Shown in pieces: positions 56,989-64,000 of a stretch of DNA of 64,000 bases. The notes beneath the pieces were generated by a model. It made no database searches. It was given only the letters and a program-made list of their open reading frames with translations, and had not been told where the DNA came from. Every line of letters starts with the position of its first letter. The stretch's first letter is position 1. The DNA lies in assembly GCF_947497025.1 (NCBI RefSeq), contig NZ_CANMFC010000003.1:372001-436000 (forward strand), given 5' to 3'. Position numbers and translations under genes: made by a program. This DNA comes from an uncultured Kushneria sp. Lineage in GTDB: Bacteria; Pseudomonadota; Gammaproteobacteria; Pseudomonadales; Halomonadaceae.

Positions 56989-57289
56989 ACGGCGTACTGC
57001 CTGCTTCAAGCAGGGCAATATTGTGAAGGGCTTCACCTCGCGTGTGGCCACAAAGCTCGCGGTCATAATCGAAGTCGTGACAAACCTTCGGGCGGCGTGG
57101 GTCCCCGAAAAGCCGGCAAAGATTGGCCTCATCAAGCTGGATACAGCGTGTGCCTGCCGGTTTTCCCTGCGGCATGCCGGGTATGGCAGAGCTGATGGAT
57201 GGCGCGATGCAGCAGGCACCGCAGCCCGGGCGACACCCGGTCTGCCGACTTGTCGCGATCACATCATGTTGTCCATCATCTAGGCTCAT
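56987..57289 (-). CDS. YkgJ-family cysteine-cluster protein
   Basis: A 100-residue protein with eight cysteines at 19, 23, 26, 27, 49, 58, 70 and 80 (CRPGCGACC, TRCIQLDEANLCRLF, KVCHDFDYDRELC). This is the UPF0153/YkgJ pattern thought to bind Zn or an Fe-S cluster; molecular function is not established. Its ATG overlaps the queD stop as ATGA, so it is translationally coupled as the last gene of a queC-queE-queD-ykgJ operon. That setting is the main clue to a role near 7-deazaguanine or metal-cluster chemistry. Confidence 0.82.
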   Translation of the reverse strand: MSLDDGQHDVIATSRQTGCRPGCGACCIAPSISSAIPGMPQGKPAGTRCIQLDEANLCRLFGDPRRPKVCHDFDYDRELCGHTRGEALHNIALLEAGSTP

Positions 57290-58134
57290 GCCGAATTCCG
57301 AGCGCCATGCGCGGTTGCCACGGCCCCCTTATCGATTCCCTCAAACGCCTGCACCCGGACACTGCCCCCATGTAGTGAAGCGATCTCCTTTGCCATCCAG
57401 TGGGCGATCTGTTCGACCGTGGTGGGCGTCGGCAGAATTTCGGCGTGTTCCTGTGGCAGGCGTATTGAAAAACGCCCCTGTGCCGAGTCATATCCGACAT
57501 GATACATATCGTTGTCTGTATCAATCAGATCGGCCTGATCAATCAGATAAATATCTTCAAGGCGCTTTGACCACTGTATTTCAAGCGCTTCGCTGCGCTG
57601 CCCGTTATGCCATATGGCCAGACGGGAGCGATGACCATGCGCAATGCGCTGGCAGTTGCCCTTGTGACGTCGAAGGCCGTGACTGTACGTGTAGCCGCCG
57701 GCCTCATGGGGCTCTTCACGCAGGGTCACGCGTATTTTTTCGACCTGCGCTGGCGGGCGTCGGGAAAGCTCCGCGGAAAGATAGTCCCCCAGTCGTTCGG
57801 GGGTGATCTGCTGCCAGGGCAGCAGGGTATAGGCCTGGCGGGGCGCTCGTAGCTCCATGGGCCACGGATGACGGGTCTGCAGGCGAAGCCCATCATTGCA
57901 CTCACCGACCGTAATATCGTGTGCTTTGGTAGGCACCAGCAGAGTATGGTCCACGGTGCTGTCGATACGTGACTTGATCCAGGGTTTGACATCCCCGAAA
58001 TCAAACAGCATGCCGTCTTCACCCAGCGGCCCTTCCAGCTCAACATCGATATGGTAGCTGGCGCCGACCAGGCCCCGTTGTGGACACCAGAGGGACACAT
58101 CGAGTGCGCCAAGAGCATTTACGAAAAGAATCAT
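57286..58134 (-). CDS. queD: 6-carboxytetrahydropterin synthase, two fused QueD-like halves
   Basis: At 282 residues this is more than twice E. coli QueD (120). Both halves look QueD-like. The N-half has lost the zinc HGH (reads GASYH near 24-28) but keeps Asp62-His63 (STVDHTLL) and Glu140 (LREEPHEAGGYTY). The C-half keeps His152, Cys161 and HGH at 166-168 (CQRIAHGHRSRL) and Glu265 (QAFEG) but lacks a clear Asp-His. In QueD these groups act together at the turnover of dihydroneopterin triphosphate to 6-carboxy-THP. Position between queE and ykgJ, with one-base overlap to queE, supports the role. Confidence 0.82.
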   Translation of the reverse strand: MILFVNALGALDVSLWCPQRGLVGASYHIDVELEGPLGEDGMLFDFGDVKPWIKSRIDSTVDHTLLVPTKAHDITVGECNDGLRLQTRHPWPMELRAPRQAYTLLPWQQITPERLGDYLSAELSRRPPAQVEKIRVTLREEPHEAGGYTYSHGLRRHKGNCQRIAHGHRSRLAIWHNGQRSEALEIQWSKRLEDIYLIDQADLIDTDNDMYHVGYDSAQGRFSIRLPQEHAEILPTPTTVEQIAHWMAKEIASLHGGSVRVQAFEGIDKGAVATAHGARNSA

Positions 58135-58778
58135 CAATCGATACCTGCAATCTTGTGGGTCTGCAGGGAGAGGCGCCACTGCGGGTTCGCCATGCAGTAG
58201 GCCACTGTGTCGGCCATGGTGTTGCCTGTCTCACCGCGAGGGGCAAGGTCCATGGGCTGCAGAAAGAAGTGGTCAAACTCGAGCGCCATGAAACGCTCGG
58301 GTAAAGCGTCTTCCTGCGGATAAACCAGCTTGAGCTCATTGCCGGCCAGCTGCTTGAGTTCGGCACGCCCCTTGGGACTGACGCAGAGCCAGTCGATACC
58401 TTCCGGTGCCGGGAGCGTGCCATTGGTTTCAACCGCGATTTCAAAACCACACTCGTGGATGGTCTCAATCAGGGCACTGTCCAGCTGAAGCAGGGGCTCT
58501 CCGCCGGTAAAGACCACGTAGGGCCGCGCGTGATCGGCATGCTGAGGCCACAGGGCCGCAATATGGTCTGCCAGTTCAGCGGCTGTTCGAAAGCGACCGC
58601 CGTTCTGGCCATCGGTGCCGATAAAATCGGTATCACAAAAGCGGCAGATACTGCTGGCGCGGTCCTTCTCGCGTCCGGACCAGAGGTTGCAGCCGGTGAA
58701 GCGACAGAACACCGAAGCACGTCCGGCCTGACCGCCTTCACCCTGCAGGGTGTAAAACGCTTCCTTGACGCTGTACAT
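58134..58778 (-). CDS. queE: 7-carboxy-7-deazaguanine synthase (radical SAM)
   Basis: A 214-residue radical SAM enzyme converting 6-carboxytetrahydropterin to CDG for queuosine. Cluster cysteines are C30, C45 and C48, a CX14CX2C motif, the divergent spacing known for Burkholderia QueE rather than CX3CX2C. GEPLLQLD is the SAM-binding GGE-type motif (VVFTGGEPLLQ) and YSVKEAFYTLQGEGGQAGR the substrate end. Its stop shares one base with the queD ATG, and queC ends two bases before its start. Confidence 0.95.
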   Translation of the reverse strand: MYSVKEAFYTLQGEGGQAGRASVFCRFTGCNLWSGREKDRASSICRFCDTDFIGTDGQNGGRFRTAAELADHIAALWPQHADHARPYVVFTGGEPLLQLDSALIETIHECGFEIAVETNGTLPAPEGIDWLCVSPKGRAELKQLAGNELKLVYPQEDALPERFMALEFDHFFLQPMDLAPRGETGNTMADTVAYCMANPQWRLSLQTHKIAGID

Positions 58779-58780
58779 GG

Positions 58781-59479
58781 CTACACCTCCCGCGTGTGGC
58801 TGGTCTGTCTGCGATAGGGCAGCGGGTCTTTAATGCCTTGTGATGCAAAGGCCTGAAGACGCTCGCGACAGCTGCCACATTCGCCACAGGCAAGCGCTTC
58901 ACCCAGATAGCAGGTCCATGTGTGGGCGTAATCCAGACCCATCTGCAGACCTTCAGCAAGGATGTCGTCCTTGCTGGCATGCAGATAAGGGGCTCGTATT
59001 TCCACGGGCGTATAGTTGGCAATCGCGGCAACATCGTTCATGCGCGCGACAAACTCGGGGCGGCAGTCAGGGTAGATGGCGTGATCGCCGCCGTGGGCCC
59101 CGTAATAGCAGATCTCTGCTTCCAGATTGACGGCGTGACCGATGGCCAGCGACAGCAGGATCATGTTGCGGTTGGGAACGACGGTCGCCTTCATGTTGTC
59201 TTCGGCGTAGTCGGCGCGTGGCATGGGCTGGCCGGCATCGGTCAGGGCCGAAGCACCGATAAGTCCATGAATGGCGCGTATATCCACGACCTGATGAGCC
59301 ACGCCCAGGGTCTGGCAGACCTGACTTGCAACATCGAGTTCGCGCGCGTGGCGCTGGCCATAATGGAAAGAGAGGGCGTGAACTTCATACCCCTCGCGCA
59401 GTGCGCGATGCAAAACGGTGTAGGAGTCCATGCCGCCGGAATAGATAACGACGGCGCGTGATGCGTTCTGTAATGTCAT
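58781..59479 (-). CDS. queC: 7-cyano-7-deazaguanine synthase
   Basis: A 232-residue ATP-dependent enzyme that turns CDG into preQ0. The PP-loop [14 protein letters not shown] is at 11-24, with [13 protein letters not shown] and [14 protein letters not shown]; a C-terminal zinc site [10 protein letters not shown] plus the Cys of TWTCYLGEA binds metal. It heads the que operon. Its 5' leader has a small GC dyad (59511-59517 with 59526-59532); no preQ1 riboswitch is seen. Confidence 0.96.
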   Translation of the reverse strand: MTLQNASRAVVIYSGGMDSYTVLHRALREGYEVHALSFHYGQRHARELDVASQVCQTLGVAHQVVDIRAIHGLIGASALTDAGQPMPRADYAEDNMKATVVPNRNMILLSLAIGHAVNLEAEICYYGAHGGDHAIYPDCRPEFVARMNDVAAIANYTPVEIRAPYLHASKDDILAEGLQMGLDYAHTWTCYLGEALACGECGSCRERLQAFASQGIKDPLPYRRQTSHTREV

Positions 59480-59686
59480 GACGGAGAATTTCTTTGCCGA
59501 TGGGAATCGACGCCCGGGATCCGGTCCGGGCGAATGAGGGGCGGCATTCTAACGCCAAATTGGTGGTATGTCAGGCACTCTGTTTTATACCGTTATCTTT
59601 TATGTACCACTTATATAAAGAAGGGATGAGCAAAATATTAAAGGAAGTGGCGTTAATGACGAAAAGGGCGGTCAAGCACCGTCAGT

Positions 59687-59717
59687 AAACACAGGGTCGC
59701 TTTTTGACCCTGTGTTT
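59687..59717. terminator. Perfect 12-bp hairpin downstream of the CBS gene
   Basis: AAACACAGGGTC (59687-59698) pairs with GACCCTGTGTTT (59706-59717). It lies just after the CBS gene (-) and immediately after the stop of a tiny ORF on the plus strand. T-runs are only three long, so termination is likely but not certain. Confidence 0.6.
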
Positions 59718-59726
59718 GAAGAACAT

Positions 59727-60344
59727 TTAAAGGTCATGTCCCAGTACGACCGAGCGAATGGCCGAAAAGCTGTGGGCTTCGGGCGGATGATCCAGGTTAA
59801 CCCCCAGTGCGTTACTGACTTCGCGGGCAGAAATGACGCCGCGAATGCGAAGACTGCCGCTTTCATCGTGATCGGTGACCAGCACATGACGGTCACCCGA
59901 CGTTTTCAGCGTCTGCACAAGGTCTCCCAGCGTAGCGCGTTTAATACGCTCGTAATCGATGGAGTGCATGTCTTCACGCGCCAGCTTGATCATATCGACC
60001 GTTACATCCGATCGGTCAATATTGCGCTCCTGCATGGCGCGCGTCACGGTACTGCCGCCAAACAGTATGCGTGCACTTATGACGCCGGTAAATTCGCCCA
60101 GGTCGTTGATCACCAGCAGCATGTGAATACTGTTTTGCTTCATCGTCTGCAGGGCATCATCAACGCTGCTTTCAGACGATACAGTGAAGGCACGAACCTG
60201 CTGAAAATCGGTCAGCAGGGCCAGCGCCGAGCTGTCCATATCCAGCGAAGCAGAGGCCGTATGATGGCCCGGGCGACAGATGCTGGTGACGCTGTCCATT
60301 TCCTTGAGTGGCAGAGAACTATAAGGGGTAGGGGTAGTGTTCAT
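59727..60344 (-). CDS. CBS-domain protein
   Basis: A 205-residue soluble protein with a pair of CBS motifs: the first around VRAFTVSSESSVDDALQTMKQNSIHMLLVIND with GVISARILFGG, the second around ATLGDLVQTLKTSGDRHVLVTDHD with IRGVISAREV. Such pairs bind adenine nucleotides and regulate partner proteins. No attached enzyme or channel domain is present, so it is probably a stand-alone sensor. AGGAGA precedes the ATG. An unrecognised gene lies 71 bases upstream on the same strand. Confidence 0.85.
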   Translation of the reverse strand: MNTTPTPYSSLPLKEMDSVTSICRPGHHTASASLDMDSSALALLTDFQQVRAFTVSSESSVDDALQTMKQNSIHMLLVINDLGEFTGVISARILFGGSTVTRAMQERNIDRSDVTVDMIKLAREDMHSIDYERIKRATLGDLVQTLKTSGDRHVLVTDHDESGSLRIRGVISAREVSNALGVNLDHPPEAHSFSAIRSVVLGHDL

Positions 60345-60415
60345 GAGCGTCTCCTGTGCATGCCTTGTCAGGCAGTTTACTCAAACATGAAAAACCGGAA
60401 CCGGGCGATGGCCGA

Positions 60416-60916
60416 TTACAGATGGGCTTTCAAATCGCCCCGTACAGCATCGACAAAGGTAATGAAACGGGTATCGCGATCATAATCACTGCGATCGACC
60501 CGACAGCCCAGTTGCATGGTGTTTTTGACCAGCAGTTCATCAAAAATTTCCAGTGTCACCGCGATGGGCGGCATTGATCCTGGCGTGATGGCCCCATGTT
60601 CCAGCGTAAAGGTTTCAAGCAGGGAGGCCCTGACCCGGGTGGTGCCGCCTTCTGCTATAACGCGACGTACGAACAGCCAGCCCTCGCAGGCAAGCTCTTC
60701 ACCGTTGTCCTGACGACGGCTGAACAGCGTACGGTAGCAGGCACCTTCGGCCGCGGCTCGCTCGGCCATGCTTTTGTAAGAAGCCGCCATTCGTGTCGCC
60801 ATGGCACCCGACTTTGCAAGCTTTTGCACGGCACCACGATGTTCCTGATCCAGTTTTTCCTGTCTGGAAAAACGCTGCCAGTGCCGGTATTCCTCTAAGA
60901 TTGAAGTCACATCCAT
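60416..60916 (-). CDS. Hypothetical cytosolic protein
   Basis: A 166-residue protein not recognised. No signal peptide or TM. Residues 1-70 are charged and helical (ILEEYRHWQRFSRQEKLDQ, MAASYKSMAERAAAEG); the C-half alternates beta-like segments (EGWLFVRRVIAEGGTTRVRASLLETF split, PIAVTLEIFDELLV). ATG at 60916 chosen; a TTG at 60934 would add six residues. It is just upstream of the CBS gene and divergent from a lipoprotein gene. Confidence 0.65.
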   Translation of the reverse strand: MDVTSILEEYRHWQRFSRQEKLDQEHRGAVQKLAKSGAMATRMAASYKSMAERAAAEGACYRTLFSRRQDNGEELACEGWLFVRRVIAEGGTTRVRASLLETFTLEHGAITPGSMPPIAVTLEIFDELLVKNTMQLGCRVDRSDYDRDTRFITFVDAVRGDLKAHL

Positions 60917-61152
60917 CCCTGTCGTCGCAGCCAATAATAGTGTCGAAGGCTATCTTGCCGATACACAACGCTTCTCGCTAGTCCGTCCGGTAAAATATGG
61001 TCTGTCGCGGCACTGAAATCGAATGATGTGCCGCCAGTGATGACTTGTCCCGACGTAGACCCCTTTCCAAAATTCTGTACCGGGCAGATCAGCCCACCAT
61101 CCGTTACAATCAGTCCATCTGACAGACTGACACTCATGGGAAACGAATCAAG

Positions 61153-61752
61153 ATGATGACAAAGACATGGATGGGCGTTGGTGTATTGACCCTGATGACA
61201 GGATGCGTCTCCGGGCAATACATCATGGATGACCAGGTGGCCGGAAGCAGGGAGATCAATCCCGTGCAGGGGCAGGATGGCAACTACCTTGGATCCTTCG
61301 CTGTACGCAGGCCCTATACTGAAGTGACGCCCATACAGCTTGAACAGTGCCTGAATGCCAACATGGAGCAGCGTCAGGTGACTCTGGCGGCAGGAAAGCT
61401 GCGTAACCCGATAGGCCCGGATGAGGATATGGCCTTTAATGGCATGTCTAATAAAGGCCACAACGAAGTGTCGGGCGTTACTGGCGTTACTCATTATGAA
61501 GGGCGTGATCTGGCCTATCGTCTGGAAATTCAGCGTCTGCCGGAAGCCAACTATTATTATTTCGACCGGCTCGGTGAAGCGAGCCCCGGGCAGGACAATC
61601 AGTTTGCTCCAATTGGTGCCTGGACCAGCGCCGCGCCCATTCAGGCAAGTCAGGGGTTTGAAACCGTCGCCGATCAAATTCAGTCCTGTCTGGAAAAGGC
61701 CGCCAGTAATACGCCGGGTGAAGACCCGACCGGCTGGCAGCCACAGCCCTGA
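61153..61752 (+). CDS. Putative lipoprotein, function unknown
   Basis: A 199-residue exported lipoprotein: short signal MMTKTWMGVGVLTLMTGC with lipobox MTGC and Cys18 as lipid site, then VSGQYIMDDQV. Ala or Val at +2 (C-V-S) argues for outer-membrane sorting. The mature part is acidic and Gln-rich with a Tyr cluster (ANYYYFDRL). No known domain is recognised. A TACAAT box (61105-61110) and a small dyad (TCAGTC 61110-61115 with GACTGA 61125-61130) lie in the upstream gap. A strong terminator follows. Confidence 0.7.
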   Translation: MMTKTWMGVGVLTLMTGCVSGQYIMDDQVAGSREINPVQGQDGNYLGSFAVRRPYTEVTPIQLEQCLNANMEQRQVTLAAGKLRNPIGPDEDMAFNGMSNKGHNEVSGVTGVTHYEGRDLAYRLEIQRLPEANYYYFDRLGEASPGQDNQFAPIGAWTSAAPIQASQGFETVADQIQSCLEKAASNTPGEDPTGWQPQP

Positions 61753-61778
61753 TCATGGTGCCAGAGGGATTTCCCTTG

Positions 61779-61814
61779 AAAAAAGGGCCTCTTCCAAAAG
61801 AAGAGGCCCTTTTT
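61779..61814. terminator. Bidirectional terminator
   Basis: AAAAGGGCCTCTT (61781-61793) pairs with AAGAGGCCCTTTT (61801-61813), with A-run and T-run flanks, between the lipoprotein gene (+) and the rhomboid gene (-). Confidence 0.93.
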
Positions 61815-61841
61815 AAATGCCGGACGAGTGAGTGAAACAGT

Positions 61842-62438
61842 CTAGAACGCCACGATCTGCTCCAGAAAGCGAGGGCCCAGTGCCGGCTCCATGATCAGGG
61901 CAAACACGACACCGTAGGCGGCGCCCCAAAGATGCGCACTGTGATTGACGTTATCCCCCCCGCGGCGGCCGGCATAAATCGACCAGCCGGTATAAACGAT
62001 GGCAAAGACAATGGCCGGTACCGGAATGACCAGCACATAGAGCGTGGTCCAGGGTGCGGCCAGAATGAAGGCAAAAAGCACGGCTGACACGGCGCCTGAG
62101 GCACCGAGACTTCGATAGTTCGGATCATGTCGATGCGCCAGATAGCTGGGTACGATGGCAGCTACAATGCCGCCCAGATAGAACCCGATAAATCCTGCCG
62201 CACCAATATAGGAGACAAAAAAGCGCTCGATGGCGCGCCCAAAGAAAAACAGTGTGAACATGTTGAAAAACAGGTGTGCGCTATTGGCATGCACGAAGCC
62301 ATGCGTCACGAAGCGATATATCTGACCGCGTACTATGGCCGGCGGCCAGAACAGCAGTTTCTCGATCAATTGATGATGGGTAAAGCAGGGGATGGAGACC
62401 GCGCAGGTCACCGCAATGAGCAAAAGCGTCAGCGTCAT
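61842..62438 (-). CDS. Rhomboid-family intramembrane serine protease
   Basis: A 198-residue protein with about six TM helices. The catalytic Ser is in GASGAVSAV (TM4) and the His in NHSAHLWGAAYG (TM6); L1 has the conserved WR-like YRFVTHGFVHANSAHLFFNM with HxxxN. Rhomboids cut membrane proteins within or near TM segments. Its size is that of a minimal rhomboid without cytosolic domain. Substrate unknown. It diverges from eutB. Confidence 0.92.
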   Translation of the reverse strand: MTLTLLLIAVTCAVSIPCFTHHQLIEKLLFWPPAIVRGQIYRFVTHGFVHANSAHLFFNMFTLFFFGRAIERFFVSYIGAAGFIGFYLGGIVAAIVPSYLAHRHDPNYRSLGASGAVSAVLFAFILAAPWTTLYVLVIPVPAIVFAIVYTGWSIYAGRRGGDNVNHSAHLWGAAYGVVFALIMEPALGPRFLEQIVAF

Positions 62439-62596
62439 GCCTTTCTCGCCTGGAGGATGAGATGCGCCTGATCATAACGCAGAGCACATCGCTGTGCCCG
62501 TGTCGTCAACAAGTGTCCCTGTGGTCAGTCTCTGTCTGTCTCGTTTATGCTGAAAGCCGGCATCACGACAAGATCAATAACGATCCGGAGGCGCCC

Positions 62597-63988
62597 ATGA
62601 GCGGCTATCACCATGATATCGGCAGCAAACGCTACCGCTTTGAAAACCTGAAAACGCTGATGGCCTGCGCCACGCCCGAGCGTTCCGGCGATCAACTGGC
62701 AGGCATTGCTGCGGCAGACAGCGAAACACGCGCTGCAGCGCAGCTGGCGCTGGCGGAAGTCCCGCTCACGCAATTTCTCGAAGAGATGCTGGTGCCCTAT
62801 GAAGACGATGAGGTCACGCGCCTGATCGTTGATGGCCATGACCGGGCCGCCTTTGGCCGCATTGCACACCTGAGCGTGGGCGAGTTTCGCAACTATCTGC
62901 TCTCTCATGAGGTCGACAGTGACGTGCTGGCGGTCCTGTCGCCTGGCCTGACGCCTGAAATGGTCGCCGCCGTGGCCAAGATCATGCGTCTGCAGGATCT
63001 GGTGCTGGTGGGGCGAAAGTGCCGGGTGGTCACCGCCTTTCGCAATACCATCGGGCTTGAAGGGCGACTGTCGACCCGGCTACAGCCCAATCATCCCACC
63101 GATCACCCGACCGGCATCGCCGCCAGCATTCTGGATGGACTCTTGTACGGCAACGGTGATGCGGTCATTGGCATCAACCCGGCAACGGATAATACCGGCG
63201 CCGTCGTCACGCTTTTGAAGATGCTCGACGATATCCTCAGCCATTACGAGATCCCCACCCAGAGCTGTGTGCTCACGCATGTCACCACCGCCATCGAAGC
63301 CATCAACCGCGGTGCCCCCACCGATCTGGTCTTTCAGTCCATCTCCGGCACCCAAGCCGCCAATCAGGGGTTTGGGATCGATCTGGCCCTGCTAAAGGAA
63401 GGTCAGGACGCCGCCCTGTCGCTGGGGCGCGGCACGGTGGGCAATAACGTCATGTATTTTGAAACGGGACAGGGCAGCGCGCTGTCGGCCAACGCCCACC
63501 ATGGCGTGGATCAGCAAACGCTCGAGGCACGGGCCTATGCCGTGGCCCGACGGTTTAATCCGCTGCTGGTCAATACGGTGGTGGGCTTTATCGGGCCCGA
63601 GTATCTCTTCAACGGCAAGCAGATCACGCGGGCCGGGCTGGAGGATCATTTCTGCGGCAAGCTGCTCGGCGTCCCAATGGGGTGTGACGTCTGTTACACC
63701 AATCACGCCGAAGCCGATCAGGATGACATGGACGCCCTGTTGACACTGCTGGGCGCCGCCGGCTGCAACTACGTGATGGGCATTCCCGGCTCTGACGACA
63801 TCATGCTCAACTACCAGACCACCTCCTTTCACGACGCGCTCTATGTGCGTGAAGTGCTGGGACTGCGCGCGGCGCCAGAGTTTGAAGCCTGGTTGGAGAA
63901 AATGGCCATCACCGACCGACAGGGCAGGATCATCGTCGATCAGAATCTGCCGGCGCCCTTTGCCCATGCCCTGACGCGGGCGCACTGA
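62597..63988 (+). CDS. eutB: Ethanolamine ammonia-lyase large subunit
   Basis: A 463-residue subunit of the adenosylcobalamin enzyme that splits ethanolamine into acetaldehyde and ammonia. Family motifs: RLQPNHPTDHPTGIAASI, GINPATDN, FQSISGTQAANQGFGIDLALL in part, MYFETGQGSALSANAHHGVDQQT in part with the catalytic Glu, and CDVCYTNHAEADQDDMD. The start at 62597 follows GGAGG six bases upstream; an earlier in-frame ATG at 62462 would add an unlikely 45-residue piece. eutC is expected directly after the stop, beyond the window. No microcompartment gene is seen upstream. Confidence 0.95.
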   Translation: MSGYHHDIGSKRYRFENLKTLMACATPERSGDQLAGIAAADSETRAAAQLALAEVPLTQFLEEMLVPYEDDEVTRLIVDGHDRAAFGRIAHLSVGEFRNYLLSHEVDSDVLAVLSPGLTPEMVAAVAKIMRLQDLVLVGRKCRVVTAFRNTIGLEGRLSTRLQPNHPTDHPTGIAASILDGLLYGNGDAVIGINPATDNTGAVVTLLKMLDDILSHYEIPTQSCVLTHVTTAIEAINRGAPTDLVFQSISGTQAANQGFGIDLALLKEGQDAALSLGRGTVGNNVMYFETGQGSALSANAHHGVDQQTLEARAYAVARRFNPLLVNTVVGFIGPEYLFNGKQITRAGLEDHFCGKLLGVPMGCDVCYTNHAEADQDDMDALLTLLGAAGCNYVMGIPGSDDIMLNYQTTSFHDALYVREVLGLRAAPEFEAWLEKMAITDRQGRIIVDQNLPAPFAHALTRAH

Positions 63989-64000
63989 TTGGAGAAGTGC

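Noticed and set aside
59480-59560. preQ1 riboswitch in the queC leader
   Set aside because: Only a simple GC dyad is present; no preQ1-I or preQ1-II consensus segments can be made out.

Overview
The window is a dense, GC-rich bacterial chromosome segment with about 58 protein genes and three tRNAs. Gene content and order point to a gammaproteobacterium. The run rpoE(algU)-rseA-rseB-mucD-lepA-lepB-rnc-era-recO-pdxJ has the Pseudomonas-type layout, while rlmD-relA-mazG, tig-clpP-clpX-lon-hupB-ppiD and ppiB-lpxH next to glnS/cysS are typical gamma arrangements. Many proteins are acidic, which together with this gene set suggests Halomonadaceae (Halomonas/Kushneria type). That family call is an inference from impression and was not tested. 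I see no insertion sequence, prophage, integrase, CRISPR array or other clear sign of recent transfer; nearly everything is core genome.

Layout. 1-1.6 kb: end of a TonB-system operon (tonB C-terminus and a TPR protein). 1.7-2.7 kb: a small basic protein coupled to xthA. 2.9-7.6 kb: rhlB and dinG, then a convergent DAHP synthase. 7.9-18.2 kb: envelope-stress sigma factor with its regulators and the MucD protease, followed by translation, secretion and RNA genes (lepA, lepB, rnc, era, recO, pdxJ). 18.3-27.4 kb: cysM, rlmD, relA, mazG, ppc, sodA. 27.6-33.4 kb: topB with an unrecognised two-TM protein, and a divergent SEC-C protein. 33.5-38.9 kb: cell-wall genes (ampG-mltA, an SLT transglycosylase overlapping proS) and rfaH. 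39.0-42.3 kb: a tiny lipoprotein, an outer-membrane barrel, miaE, lpxH, ppiB. 42.5-47.1 kb: glnS, cysS, folD, tRNA-Pro/Arg/His. 47.3-55.8 kb: proteostasis cluster tig, clpP, clpX, lon, hupB, ppiD. 55.9-59.5 kb: an MDR reductase and a tightly coupled queC-queE-queD-ykgJ operon. 59.7-64 kb: a CBS protein, an unknown, a lipoprotein, a rhomboid protease and eutB.

How the parts fit. Three themes recur: envelope homeostasis (RpoE/RseA/RseB/MucD, LepB, PpiD, MltA/AmpG/SLT, LpxH, rhomboid), protein quality control (Tig, ClpXP, Lon with a good RpoH-type promoter, HU), and RNA or tRNA metabolism (Rnc, Era, RlmD, MiaE, queuosine genes, three synthetases, tRNAs).

I did not find an obviously new multi-gene system such as a defence island or secretion cluster. 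The most unusual items are a QueD built as two fused halves with apparently complementary active-site residues and a YkgJ cysteine-cluster gene locked to the que operon; a lepB-rnc gap made almost entirely of consecutive RNA hairpins just before RNase III; a long two-TM protein of unknown function in one unit with topB; an N-terminally placed SEC-C motif protein divergent from it across a perfect 10-bp inverted repeat; and a near-consensus promoter whose predicted start falls inside tRNA-Arg.
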